From: Acarospora socialis | Taxonomy: Eukaryota > Ascomycota > Lecanoromycetes > Acarosporales > Acarosporaceae | DNA length: 64,000 nucleotides | Direction: 5' to 3' | Assembly (NCBI GenBank): GCA_025617375.2 | Contig: JAMYGW020000011.1 | Span: 1,488,001 to 1,552,000, forward strand | Shown: positions 14,465 through 25,000 of the stretch, piece by piece | How the letters are laid out: each line of letters starts with the position of its first letter | Position numbering within the stretch: the stretch's first letter is position 1 | Translations under genes and position numbers: made by a program | The notes under the pieces: model-generated | The model's input: only the letters and a program-made list of their open reading frames with translations | Told to the model about the DNA's origin: nothing | Database searches by the model: none

Positions 14465-15672
14465 ATGAAGCCGCCTTTCCCATCAGCAACACCAACCTGG
14501 CACAATGATACTTATCCAGCAATCTCGCCTTCCCGCCCCGAATTGAGCGTTGCTGGCAAGACTGTTGTCCTCACCGGCGCGGTAGGCTTCTGATCCCTTG
14601 CTACAAGGTCCGCCAGAATTACAAAAACACGCCCACTGACAACGCCACAAGGGAAGCGGCATCGGCCGCGAAACCGCCTCCGCCTTCGCCAGCGCCGGCG
14701 CAAAGCAACTCATCCTCTTGGGCCGCGACAAAGCCAATCTCACGGAAACGAAAGACCACCTCCCACCAAACAGCGGGAGCTGCTCCATCCACGCCGTCAG
14801 CGTCACCGACGAGAATGGGCTGAAGGACGTCGCCGCTGCTGTAGGGACCTGGGACGTTCTGGTTCTCAATGCCGGGTTTCTGTCGGATCCCGGCCCGGTC
14901 GCGCAGACGCGTGTGGATGACTGGTGGCAGAGCTTCGAGGTGCGTTTCTCTTTGCCGGACCGAGCTTGTGTCTCGGTTTCCTCCACGAGCCCTGTCGGAA
15001 GTCAGGCGTCCGAGCGCAAACTACGAGCCCAGGATCAGAACGCAAGCAACCCGCTGAACTGATTTGCCTCTCGCCAGACCAACGTCAAAGGCACAATGGC
15101 AACCACACAAGCCTTCCTCCCCACCGCGAACCCTTCCCACGCCGCAATCCTCGGAGTCACCACCGGCGTCAGCGCTCTCCCGCCCGCGATGTTGCCCGGC
15201 CTCTCGGCGTACGTCAGCTCGAAGCTGGCGCAGGTCAAATTCCTCGAGTTCTTGGCGGCGGAGAACCCGAATGTTTTCGTTGCGAGCGTGCATCCCGGTA
15301 TGGTTGAGACGGCCATGTTTCGGAAGAGCGGGGGGCAGGCCGATGCCATGCCGATGGATAAAGGTCGGTCATATTTTACCGACTGATTCCCTCCTTTCCC
15401 ACTCCTCTGTCTCGCTATGTTTTTGATTTCCGTTCAGAGGGTGACTTCGTTTCGAGCCTCGAATGAACGAACTACTGACGTTGCATGTTACAGTCCAACT
15501 CCCAGCACACTTCATGCTCTGGTTGGCTAGTCCCGAGGCGAGTTTCCTGAAAGGCAGATTGGTCTGGGCGAACTGGGACGTGGATGAGCTGAAGTCACAG
15601 GCCGAGGAGATTCAGTCCGGACAGCAGATGACCGGCGGCATCATCGGGTGGCCGTACCCGCACATGGGCTGA
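14465..15672 (+). CDS. Short-chain dehydrogenase/reductase (cluster)
   Basis: NAD(P)-dependent oxidoreductase of the classical SDR fold. Exons 14465-14581, 14652-14939, 15078-15363 and 15494-15672 give 289 residues, the usual SDR length plus an N-terminal extension. The first splice joins the cofactor motif TGAGSGIG. Further motifs are [13 protein letters not shown], and the catalytic YVSSK (Tyr and Lys), preceded by a Thr/Ser-rich stretch [11 protein letters not shown] that supplies the catalytic hydroxyl. HPGMVETAM follows the active site as in typical members. The Arg after strand 2 (LGRD) suggests NADPH, as inference. The last gene of the group, it is divergent from the UbiA gene and may reduce a ketone or oxidise an alcohol of the terpenoid. 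Confidence 0.92.
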
Positions 15673-16375
15673 TGATGATGAGGATGAATCACCCAAGAGC
15701 TATGTAGCAACTCTCCGATCAATGAATGCATCCAGCCTACACAGCTTCCTTGGATTGAGATTGATACTACCTAAAGCCTGATCATGTCTTCCAAATGAAT
15801 GAGGAATGTCTAGCTTGACCTCATCACCATGTACTAGGCACATACTACACTCAACCACATCTGTTCACAAACTGTAGAAGTCCTCCTTTTGACATTAATT
15901 CACGCAACCCTCGAGGGAGTCTTGAGTTTCCTAATCAGAGTCTTACCCGATGTAGCTACGAGCTCCTGCTACGCTTATGTAATCAAGTCAAGTCGAGCCT
16001 TGCCGCCAAGGTCTCGACCTGGACTTCCTCCTACTTGAGTGTAAGATACGATCAACCTCCTCGTAGGTACATATCCAGAGGGATCATTCGAGAGCAAGGA
16101 ATTGTCATCTCTGTATTTAGTTTGATGCTTACATGGTATAAGGTGTTCTCCAAGATTACTGAGTAGGCCCGCATCTGAGTTTATCGGTATGATTATCCAC
16201 ATAGCCAACCAGGAGGTTCAATTACGTCTGTTGCACTTGCTACTGTATGGAATCATGCTTTTGGTTTGCATAGCCCAAGTCGATAAATACATCAAAATCT
16301 CCAAGACGACTTATGTAATGTTCGAACAACGTCGGCCTTGCGATCGCCCGTGATACATGACACCAACCTCGTCTA
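15673..16375. other. Spacer between SDR and formate dehydrogenase
   Basis: About 700 bases between two convergent 3' ends. I see no supportable gene. It is the right border of the metabolic gene group. Confidence 0.55.
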
Positions 16376-17965
16376 CTACTGCTTGTTACCTCCAGCCCCA
16401 GCCGCCGAACGCTGGCCATAAGCCTTGGTGGCGTAGTCACCCTTGTGGACGATCAAGTCCTCGGGTCGGTAGTCGTGCTTGCCGGAGAAGTAGGACTCCA
16501 GGATGTCCTTGGTGCCTTTGGCGTAACGTATCTGGGCGTCGATGGATGTACCGGACATGTGCGGCACCATGGCGTTGCCGCCGCCGTAAGGGTTCTTCGC
16601 GTACCGAAGGGGATGATCCTTCGGAGCGGGTTGAGGGAACCACACGTCACCACCGTAGCCGCGGAGGTGGCCAGACTTCAACGCATCGGCGACATCTTCC
16701 TTGACGACAATGGCACCACGGGCGGTGTTGACGAGCCATGAGCCTGTACGTTGATGTCAGTATCTTGTAGTGTAGATGAGACCATCGCGGTTTCGGCTCA
16801 CCCTTCTTCATTTTGGAGATCAACTCCTTGTTAAAGAGACCCCTAGTCTTCTCGTGGAGCGGGCAGTTGATGGTGACAACGTCACACTGTGACAACATCT
16901 CCTCCAAGCTGTCAACACGCCTGCATCCAATCTCCTTCTCGACCTCGGGCTTGAGTGGCTGGTAGTCGAAGTACAGGAGCTCCTTGCAGTCAAAGGGCTT
17001 CAGTCTTCGCAGGACACGCTCTCCGATCCGGCCGACGGCGACGGTTCCGACGACCTTGTTCTCGAGGTCGAACTCGTTCTTCGCGACGGCGGCAACTTCC
17101 CAATCACCCGCCTGGATCTGCTCGTGAGCGGGGACGAAGTTGCGGACAAGAGTCAGGATGGTCATGACGACGTGCTCGGCGACGGAGACGACGTTGGAGC
17201 CGGTCACTTCGGCGACGGTGATACCGCCGTTGGTTTTGTTTGCCGCGTTCAGATCAACATGGTCAGAACCGATACCGGCGGTGATGGCGATCTTGAGATT
17301 CTTGGCCTTGGCGAGACGCTCCGCGGTGAGGTAACCGGGGTGGAAGCTGGAGGAAGGTCGAATAAGTTAGTGATGAGTTGTGCCAAGTAAAGTCAAGTTA
17401 TGCTCGTTGATAGTGATGAACGCATTGCGCCCAGCGAGGAGGATGAATTTTAGAGGTAGGTAGTGGTGGTGATGGACTCACGGGGTGGTGATAATAACCT
17501 CGGCGTCTACCAACTCCTGGTCGAACTTGGAGTTCTCACCTTCCTTGTCGGAGGTGGTGACTAAGGTGTGACCCTGCTCCTCGAGCCATTTCCGGAGCCC
17601 GAGCTCATTCTCCGTTGTTCCCAGAAGCTCTGGGACTTCGTCGGCGTGCTTACCGCCCTGTCATGGCGGAGATGTTTAGTTGGATTCAATTGAATTGATT
17701 GGAAGGGTAACAATAAATGGCAATGCAACTGGTCCTTTTCGGGATGCCAGAAAGAATTGTTCAAATCTGAGAAGATGGATTGACTTACATCGTAAAGGAC
17801 GAGAAGAACTTTGCCCTGGCGGTTGGATGTCGCGGTTAGCGTTCTGACCCCGCCTGCTTGCCGAAACAACGACGCTCGGGCAGCCGGAGCTGTTTTGGTA
17901 GATGCAGAGAGAAGGGAGGAGGCAGGGCGCGACAAATGCCGCGAGACAGAGCGAAGAAATACCAT
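16376..17965 (-). CDS. FDH1: NAD-dependent formate dehydrogenase
   Basis: Oxidises formate to CO2 with reduction of NAD. Exons 17965-17789, 17657-17482, 17346-16802 and 16743-16376 encode 421 residues, about 50 more than the catalytic core. The extra N-terminus ([17 protein letters not shown]...) is basic and free of acids, like a mitochondrial presequence. The nucleotide fold carries [15 protein letters not shown] with an Asp in YFDYQPL, as expected for NAD rather than NADP. The substrate and catalytic parts are visible as [37 protein letters not shown], the Gln in WFPQPAP and the His in [11 protein letters not shown]. All splice junctions keep the frame. It is a housekeeping enzyme of C1 metabolism and probably not part of the adjacent cluster, although it could serve as an NADH source. 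Confidence 0.97.
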
Positions 17966-19200
17966 GATGAAAGAATCAGTTCAATTGATTGAAACTGAAG
18001 AGAATCCGCTTGAAAGGAGTGGAGTGGAGTGGAGGTGAAAGTTGGGAGAAGGTCGAGTCGGTGGTTGATAGCTACAGGTTACTGCGAGAAGCGGGTTAGC
18101 GTCAATTGGAGCTTCATTAAGACGGCAGATAACGTAACTTAGCCGGTTGGATCGGTGATTTCTCCGACTGGGTTGAATTGCCTACCTGGTGCAGTCTGTC
18201 TTCTTGCTCCTTAAGAGTGGAGGGGGGATTATTTTTGTCTGCCCGAATAAGGTAGTAGTAAGGTAAGTGACGAGACTTGGGAATTATAGCTTCAGGGCTA
18301 CAGTAGTATGGACGGGGTAAGTGGGTGAATACCTTAAGGTATTGAGTGTGTGAGTTCGAGGTCTCCTTTACACTTTCTCTCAGGAGAGGGAGATCAGAGG
18401 GATGAGCTCTCTTTATAACTTGCTTCCGGAGTCAGAATGGGGAGCTGGAATACCTGGTAGGTAGACAACCTGACTGACTGACCGACCCAATGATATTGGA
18501 TCTCGATAGTCATATTTTCTACACATCCACTTCTCAAGCCCCTCTCTCGTCTCGTGTGCACTCACAAGCCTGATCTCTCACTCGTCCGTTGGAGTTGTGG
18601 TCCAGCTAAGTTATCCGGACAGGCCATACGGCACCTCTGAACCCCACTTAGCAGTCCGCTTCCTTGGTATGAGGAACTTTATGACGATGCTGCTTTGGAT
18701 TATTGCTGTATAAGGTACCCTTCTAACCACCAATGGTACCTATAAAGCTTGAGTACATCTGACATGGAGAGGGAAACACCTTCCGTTCTGCGATGCTCCT
18801 TCTTCACCATTGCTCTCTGCCATATCATGCGATGCGAGGCGATGTGATGCGGGGCTCATCTGTTTGTCTGGCTCGCTTTGGCCCGAACGTCCGGCAGCGA
18901 GTCCAAAGCACTTATTAATAATAATTTAATTCTCCGGAATTACCCGATAAGGCTGGTCTGCTGGCTGGAACAAATACTTTTAGTGTAACTGGCTGGAAAG
19001 TGGCCTGATCCTGACTAATCCTTTACGTAACCTCCTTTCTTGACTCTTGACATTGCCGAGCGGTATCGGCCAAGTCGGCCGAGTGATCAGTTCTCGAAAC
19101 CATTTACTCTTGTCGGACGGGGCCATCATCTTGGAGAGTGGAGCTTTAGTTATTCCGTATTGAATGCTATCCTAACGGTACTGCATTGATCAGTGAAGCT
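17966..19200. promoter_or_regulatory. Upstream region of formate dehydrogenase
   Basis: About 1.2 kb without a supportable gene. It holds the promoter of the formate dehydrogenase at its left end and the 3' flank of the membrane protein gene at its right end. A short AT-rich tract (near 18911) is the only obvious local feature. Confidence 0.5.
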
Positions 19201-20545
19201 TCATCCACCAGCCCACGCGCCAAAATACGTCATGCCCCAACTCGAAAACAGACCATCGTTCCACCCAATAATGGCCCCCCTCACCCCTGCCGTCGCCAGC
19301 GTCCCGGCATACAACGAGACCTCGCCGTGCACATCCATGACCACCACCACCCGCTCCGTGATGCCCGGCGGCAACTCGTACGCATACCGAATCCCATAGA
19401 GCAGCGTCACGCCCAGCACGGCCATGCCGCCGAAGATGGTGCACCACGGCCGACGCATCTTGACCTCGGCCCACTTGGACTCGGAATTGACGAGCACCAG
19501 AATCAGCAGGTCGACGGCCTCCAGGACGAGCGTGAGCGAGGTGACGATCAGCGTGCCTTTGATCCACGCCATCTGCTGTATCCCTGGGATGTGGATGCAG
19601 CCGATGCCTTTGTTGAAGGTTTGCTCGACGGCGTAGACGTGGCAGTTGCCGTCCAAGACGGCCACTCCGAATGGCTGAAAGATGGGCGAGCACCAGGACA
19701 CGGGCGGTGCGGCGCCGTGGTTTTCGAGGGCGGCGGCGGCGTGCAGGCCGAGGAGTTGGAGGACGAAGACTGCGATGAAGAGGGTGAGTGACGCTATGGC
19801 TACCCAGAACGTGCGGTCTTTCCGTAACGGTTTGCTTGTGCCGTGTCCTTGCTCCTGTGGGGATGGCTTGGGAATTGTCAACACTTCAGCCGGCGCAATT
19901 GGAGGTGATGTGTTGGGAACATCGTAGGATATGCCAAGCGACGTTCGCGAGGGTGCTTCGTTCTCATCAGATGTATCTCGATCCGAGATAGCCGTACGAG
20001 TTATCCTGACTTCGCCCTTCTCCTCATCCGCACCATCCCCTCGACCAGCGAACCCAACTTGCCCACGTCCCCGTCGATGTCCGCAACCAGAACCAACCCT
20101 CGCCCCCACCCGCCTCAACCCCACCATCCACCCCGCAACCACCCCCTTGACACGCACGACTAACCCACCCGCCTCCACCACCAGCACGAAAAGCTGCAAC
20201 ATGCTCCCCGCATCCACAACCAGCAACAGTGGCGTCCACGTCAAGACCTGCTCGGCCGCAAACCCCGTCGACACATACGCCTGCGCATACAGCACCACCG
20301 TCAGCAACGTCGCCGCCCAGCACCACGTCTGCGCCGTCTCCCACCGTTGCACGCGGATGATGACCGTCGGGATGTGCACGACGATCACGACCACGGTGTA
20401 GTTCCACGGCAGCAGCGCGCCGCCAATGTCCGGGCGCAGGTAGCTGGAGCCGGTAAGGGTGTGGATGAGCGAGGAGAAGGCGGTGCGCCAGGGTGACGGA
20501 GGTGTTGGGAATGGTGAGGTTGGCGAGAGCGGGGCAGAGGTCCAT
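19201..20545 (-). CDS. Polytopic membrane protein with apparent frameshift
   Basis: Unrecognised fungal integral membrane protein. An open frame from about 20400 down to 19201 encodes around six hydrophobic helices. They include TVVVIVVHIPTVIIRV, the TLLTVVLYAQAYVSTGF region, TFWVAIASLTLFIAVFVL, LIVTSLTLVLEAVDLLILVL and IFGGMAVLGVTLLYGI. A long charged cytoplasmic loop lies after the third helix. This frame has no ATG before the third helix. A good start, MDLCPALANLTIPNTSVT, with two N-glycosylation sites, lies at 20545 in another frame. The two frames meet at a CCC run (20491-20493 on the plus strand). Removing one base there would give a continuous 447-residue protein. Assembly error, real mutation or an unseen upstream exon (a possible acceptor lies near 20568) are all open. 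Function is unknown. Confidence 0.65.
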
Positions 20546-22015
20546 TCGTAAGGTGGTGGATGGGAGCCCTAACGTTCGATTCGGAACAGGCGGAATAATC
20601 GACAACTGGAGCGATGAGAGCTCCGATGCGACTGAGCAGCCAGTGTAGTATCAAAACTGAACCGAACCAATTCCGATCTTCTTTTGGAATCACATCTCTC
20701 ATATACTATTGTTGTCAAGACGCATAAACGACATCTTCAAGAACCGAACGCCAAGTGCGCGCAGCCTCGCACCATATAAACCCACAAAGTGAGGCAATGC
20801 ACCACTTTAAAAATGCTGTATCACCTCTCCTCCCGTCCCGGCCAAGACAGGCCCAGGTAAAGCCCAGGTAGAGCCATTGGCCCATCATATTATCTGACGA
20901 AAAGAAAAAAGGACACCGAACGAAAGGCTGAGTTTCCCCCGCTAGCATTACATATATATGCAAGCCACCGTGCCGTTGCCGTAGCCTTGCAAGATACCTT
21001 CTCTCGCACAAGAGACTGCAGTTCTCCGGAGCAGAATCGTATGGAAGGAAATAATGCACACCGTATTATTGATTTGGGAAAGGGTGTTACTTGTTAAGCC
21101 CAGCTAGGCTTCTTCTTGTAGCTAATTGTCGGGATGGCTGCTCTGGGCAAGTTGGCTGTGCTTGGAGTAGTTACCCCGTTCGTATGCTGCTGGGTACCTC
21201 AAGCTAGGGTTCGCCCTTGACTCATCCCGTCGTCAGTCGACTGTCGCTTTTGCTCCGTATTTCTTTCTCAGCGCGATTGCATCCCACCAGCCAGGTGGCG
21301 TTAGGGCTGGCGACGAATTATCACGTGTCTGAGAATCAGTACAAGTACACATATTATTGTCAATGCTTTGACAGCGTCGAATCAACCACCTTACCCTTCG
21401 CCGCTAGTCACGCATCTGTGAGTCAAAGTAATATCCCTCGCCCAAGACTACCTAGGTAGGTATAAGGCAACGTATGATTCACTGTAGAGTCGATAGATAC
21501 CTTAGCTTTGTCAAGGTATTCTACCATAATCCACGGAGGTAGGCCTACGCCCTTGCTCCATGACTATGGTAGGTAGACTGACTAAGCCCTTCTTACCCTA
21601 CTCGTGCGAACACACGACTCGCCGCCATAGAAGGTAAAGGATCACACAATCCAACACCTCTTCAATTCCATTTCCGCCACAGCTAAGGTATCCTATCCTT
21701 AATACAACACTAACCACAAAGGCACAACGACTCGGTATCCTACCCACCCAACAAGTGACTCGGATGGACGTCAACGCGCGCAACGCTATACGGAAAATTA
21801 GGCGCCCGCGGACCGGACCGGACGGACACAATAATACCCAACCGACCATCGCTCGCACGCTATGCTATGCACCGCTGAAACGGGTCCCGGCTGTAATTCA
21901 CCGCTGGCCATAAAAAGGAGTATAATACACAAGGAACACAAGAAAAAAGCGACTACAAGACATACAAGACTCGGGGAAAAGAATCTATGTGCGCCAAAAC
22001 GCACCAGTGCGCAGT
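20546..22015. other. Intergenic region left of the formin
   Basis: About 1.45 kb without a supportable gene, between the start of the membrane protein gene and the 3' end of the formin. It contains a TACCTAGGTAGGTA motif at 21449-21462. The open frame at 20715-21059 has no recognisable feature and is probably chance. Confidence 0.5.
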
Positions 22016-25000
22016 TCAGTCGTCTATTTCCAACGGCTTCGTCGCTGTCCCGTATGGCGATGGTGGAGAGACGATCGTTGTTGGTGTAGGAGGGTTATCC
22101 AGCATGTCTCTTTCCGCACTACCATTTCCGTTGCGGAGGTCAGTCCTGCTATGGCACGCTTCGCCGGCTGCTGACTCCTCGATGATCGTCCCGGGTTCGG
22201 TGGCGGAGGAAGAGGACCTCGGGTCGTGGTCGCCAGTCCCACTACTACTGCTGGCTGCAGTTCGGCGCCGTCTTCGATCTTTCCGCTCGTCATTCGAGCT
22301 CTCCCGCCTTCTGCGGACACGTAGGCTGCCGTCGCGCGAGTGGTTTTCGTCTCCATCCCCATCACCACGTAGACCTTGGAGCATGTTCGCCGCTCGATCG
22401 GCGACATCTTCAGTCTCCGGCACCTCGTTCTCAGGGATGGTGGGGATGGCTTCACCAGAGTTGCGGTTCGGGCTCAGGAGGCCGGTATCAGTCGTGTCAG
22501 CATCGCTCTTGGTGGTGAGATCGGCGATGTCGGGGATCTTCTGACCAGACGCGATCCGGACTTGATGACGGTCCTTTAGTCTAGCACGCCGTCTACGATC
22601 TCTTTGATCTCGTGCTTGGGGCGCAGCAGCTCGTAGCTTCTCGAGCAAGGAGTCCATCGCTCCGGTCGCTCCGCTGGACGGTGAAGGGGGAGCTTCGGTG
22701 GCGCTGGTAGCGTTTACCAAAGCGGGGTTATTGCGCTTCCGGGCCATTGAAGCCTCAATTCGCCGGCGGTTTTCCTCCATGGTGACGTTCTTCTCTTTGG
22801 ATTTCTGGGAATTGGTCAGTTCGACGGCTCGTAGCTACTATCTGCCAGTATAGACTTACTCTCCACTCAGTCACGAATATAGCCAACTTCGCAAAGAAAT
22901 CCCTTCGAGCGTTGTCATCCTTGGGGTCCTCACCGTAGAAGGTCATGATGTCGTCGTATGTTCTCGTCATCTCCTCTAGGTAGAGTTGCATCTGTTCTGC
23001 CTTTCGCCGCGCATCTTTCATAGATCGTTGTACGACTTGGCTGACACGATCCTGCGGATGGAACTTCTTCGAATCACTGAGATTGCCGGAATCGAGCGAG
23101 CTCTGAACGTTCTTGATGTTGTCAATGTACTGCTTAGCGTCCAACTGCAGCTGCTCTACATTGATCTTCTGAGCTGTAACAACACCGCCAATGTCTTCAA
23201 CAAAACCTTCCCACTCCGGGTACTGGTTTCGGACGATTCTCTCCACTAGGTCGGCGAAAGTCGACTCGTTCTTATCATCCTTGACCATCCCTAGCCTTGC
23301 GAGAGAACTGAGCTTGAACCCATTCGCTTGCTTGTTCGAGTCATTCATATAGTTACCGATATCGAGGATAAGACCCAAAACGTTCATCAAAGCCACGGAA
23401 TCGCGTAGAGACTCGGATACTTTGACGACGCCTTTGAGCTTCTCAGATATGATGTCATATTCGGGTTCGAAAGATCGGGTCAAGGCCAAAGCTCGCATCC
23501 GTGACTTCCAGTAGTGGCGTAGCTCGAACGCAGTCTGTAGATAAATCTGGTCCTCCCTTGTCAATTCATTGGGATCCTGCTCCCGTGGTGTGGTAAGTGC
23601 ATTGGGTCCAGTCCAGTCCTTGCTATAAGGGGCCATAAGCTTAGCAGTATTGTCGGGTATGGTACACAAGTCATTCTTTTGCAAGAAATCCATGACAACT
23701 TCGTTATCTAGAACTTCCTTGTCGCAGTGGATGATCATCCGAACAACCTCGTCTACAGGGATCTGAGAGAATTTGGCCATGGAGATGTGGAAACTTCTCA
23801 TCAGATCGCTGGAGATAATCTGCTTCTTGTCACTCTTCTTACCTCCACCGGATCCTATTACCTTGATCTCTTTCGCCATGAAGAGCTTCTCAACCTCATC
23901 GAGGACGCCCTTCCTCGACAGTTCCAAATACTTCTCTTCTTTGGCTTCATGCGTCGGAGCATGAGCCGCCCATACTGTGACCTGTGGTGTGTCAACCTTC
24001 TCCCAGTGCAGCGCCTTGAGTTTCTTCTTCGGGCGGATGAAAGGTAGGCCAATGGTTGCTGAAGGAGAATATGGCGACTGAGGGAGATAGCCTCCCTTCT
24101 TCATGCCCGGAAGAGGCGGAGGACCAGGTGGAGGTGGCGGGCCCATAGCAGCAGGTATTGCGAACTTGCCAGGCATAGGGGGTGGTGGGGGTGGAGGAGC
24201 ACCTGTACTGAACCCAGGCATTGGAGGAGGAGGTGGCGGAGGAGCGCCTGAACTGAACCCAGGCATCGACGGAGGCATTGCTGATATAGCTGACGAGGGT
24301 GGTGGTGGTGGAGGTGGAGGAGGCGGGGGCGGAGGGCCACTTTCAAAGCCAGGCATTGTAGCAGGACTTGACGGCATAGGAAGCGGTGGCGGAGGTGGAG
24401 GAGGTGGCCCACTGAACCCTGTTTCAGATCTCGGCATACCTTCGTCGGACGGCGTCTTAGGCGAACTCGAATCTAGGCTTGGGTGCGATGGGCCGGTCGT
24501 CACGCCGTCGTCATCTACATCCTCATCCTCACTGGCATCGTACTTTCGGACCTTAGAGGCGATCTCCTCCAGCACTCCAGTCGCCTGCTGTGTATTCATC
24601 CGCGGCCGTTTCATCTCCACGATCCGTGGCTTCTCAAAGATGATGGCATCCTCGCCGTCACCTTCGGTGAGATCGTCTAAGCGTTCACTTTCAGCCAGAG
24701 CATCAGCTGCCGCTCGCCTCGGCCCTCGAGGTAGATTGCTCTTGGCTCTCGACACACTTCCAAGCGTACTGTTGCTGAAGTTCCGCCGGGTAGTATCTTG
24801 TAGATCATCCCTTTGACCTAATTCGCCATCCATCTTCTCCCGTAGCTCGCGTAGTCGGTCCGAAGGCCCAGCCTGTTGCCATACTTTACCCTCAAGCTTG
24901 CACTGGGTCTTGGCTCTCTCAAGCTGCATTTCCAGTCGGTCCATTAACCGGGTGCGGTCCAAAATACCCTGCATCTGCTTGGGATCAATAGCACCAAGGT

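Noticed and set aside
16376-17965. Formate dehydrogenase as a member of the metabolic cluster
   Set aside because: It is a conserved C1-metabolism gene present regardless of clusters; treated as the border.
18880-19100. AT-rich and CGGCC-containing tract as a possible zinc-cluster binding region
   Set aside because: Half-sites are not spaced in a recognisable way and no linked regulator gene is present in the window.
20715-21059. 114-codon minus-strand open frame left of the formin
   Set aside because: No domain or conserved-looking pattern; likely chance.
24103-24816. Long Gly-rich plus-strand open frame
   Set aside because: It is the antisense of the formin FH1 polyproline coding region.
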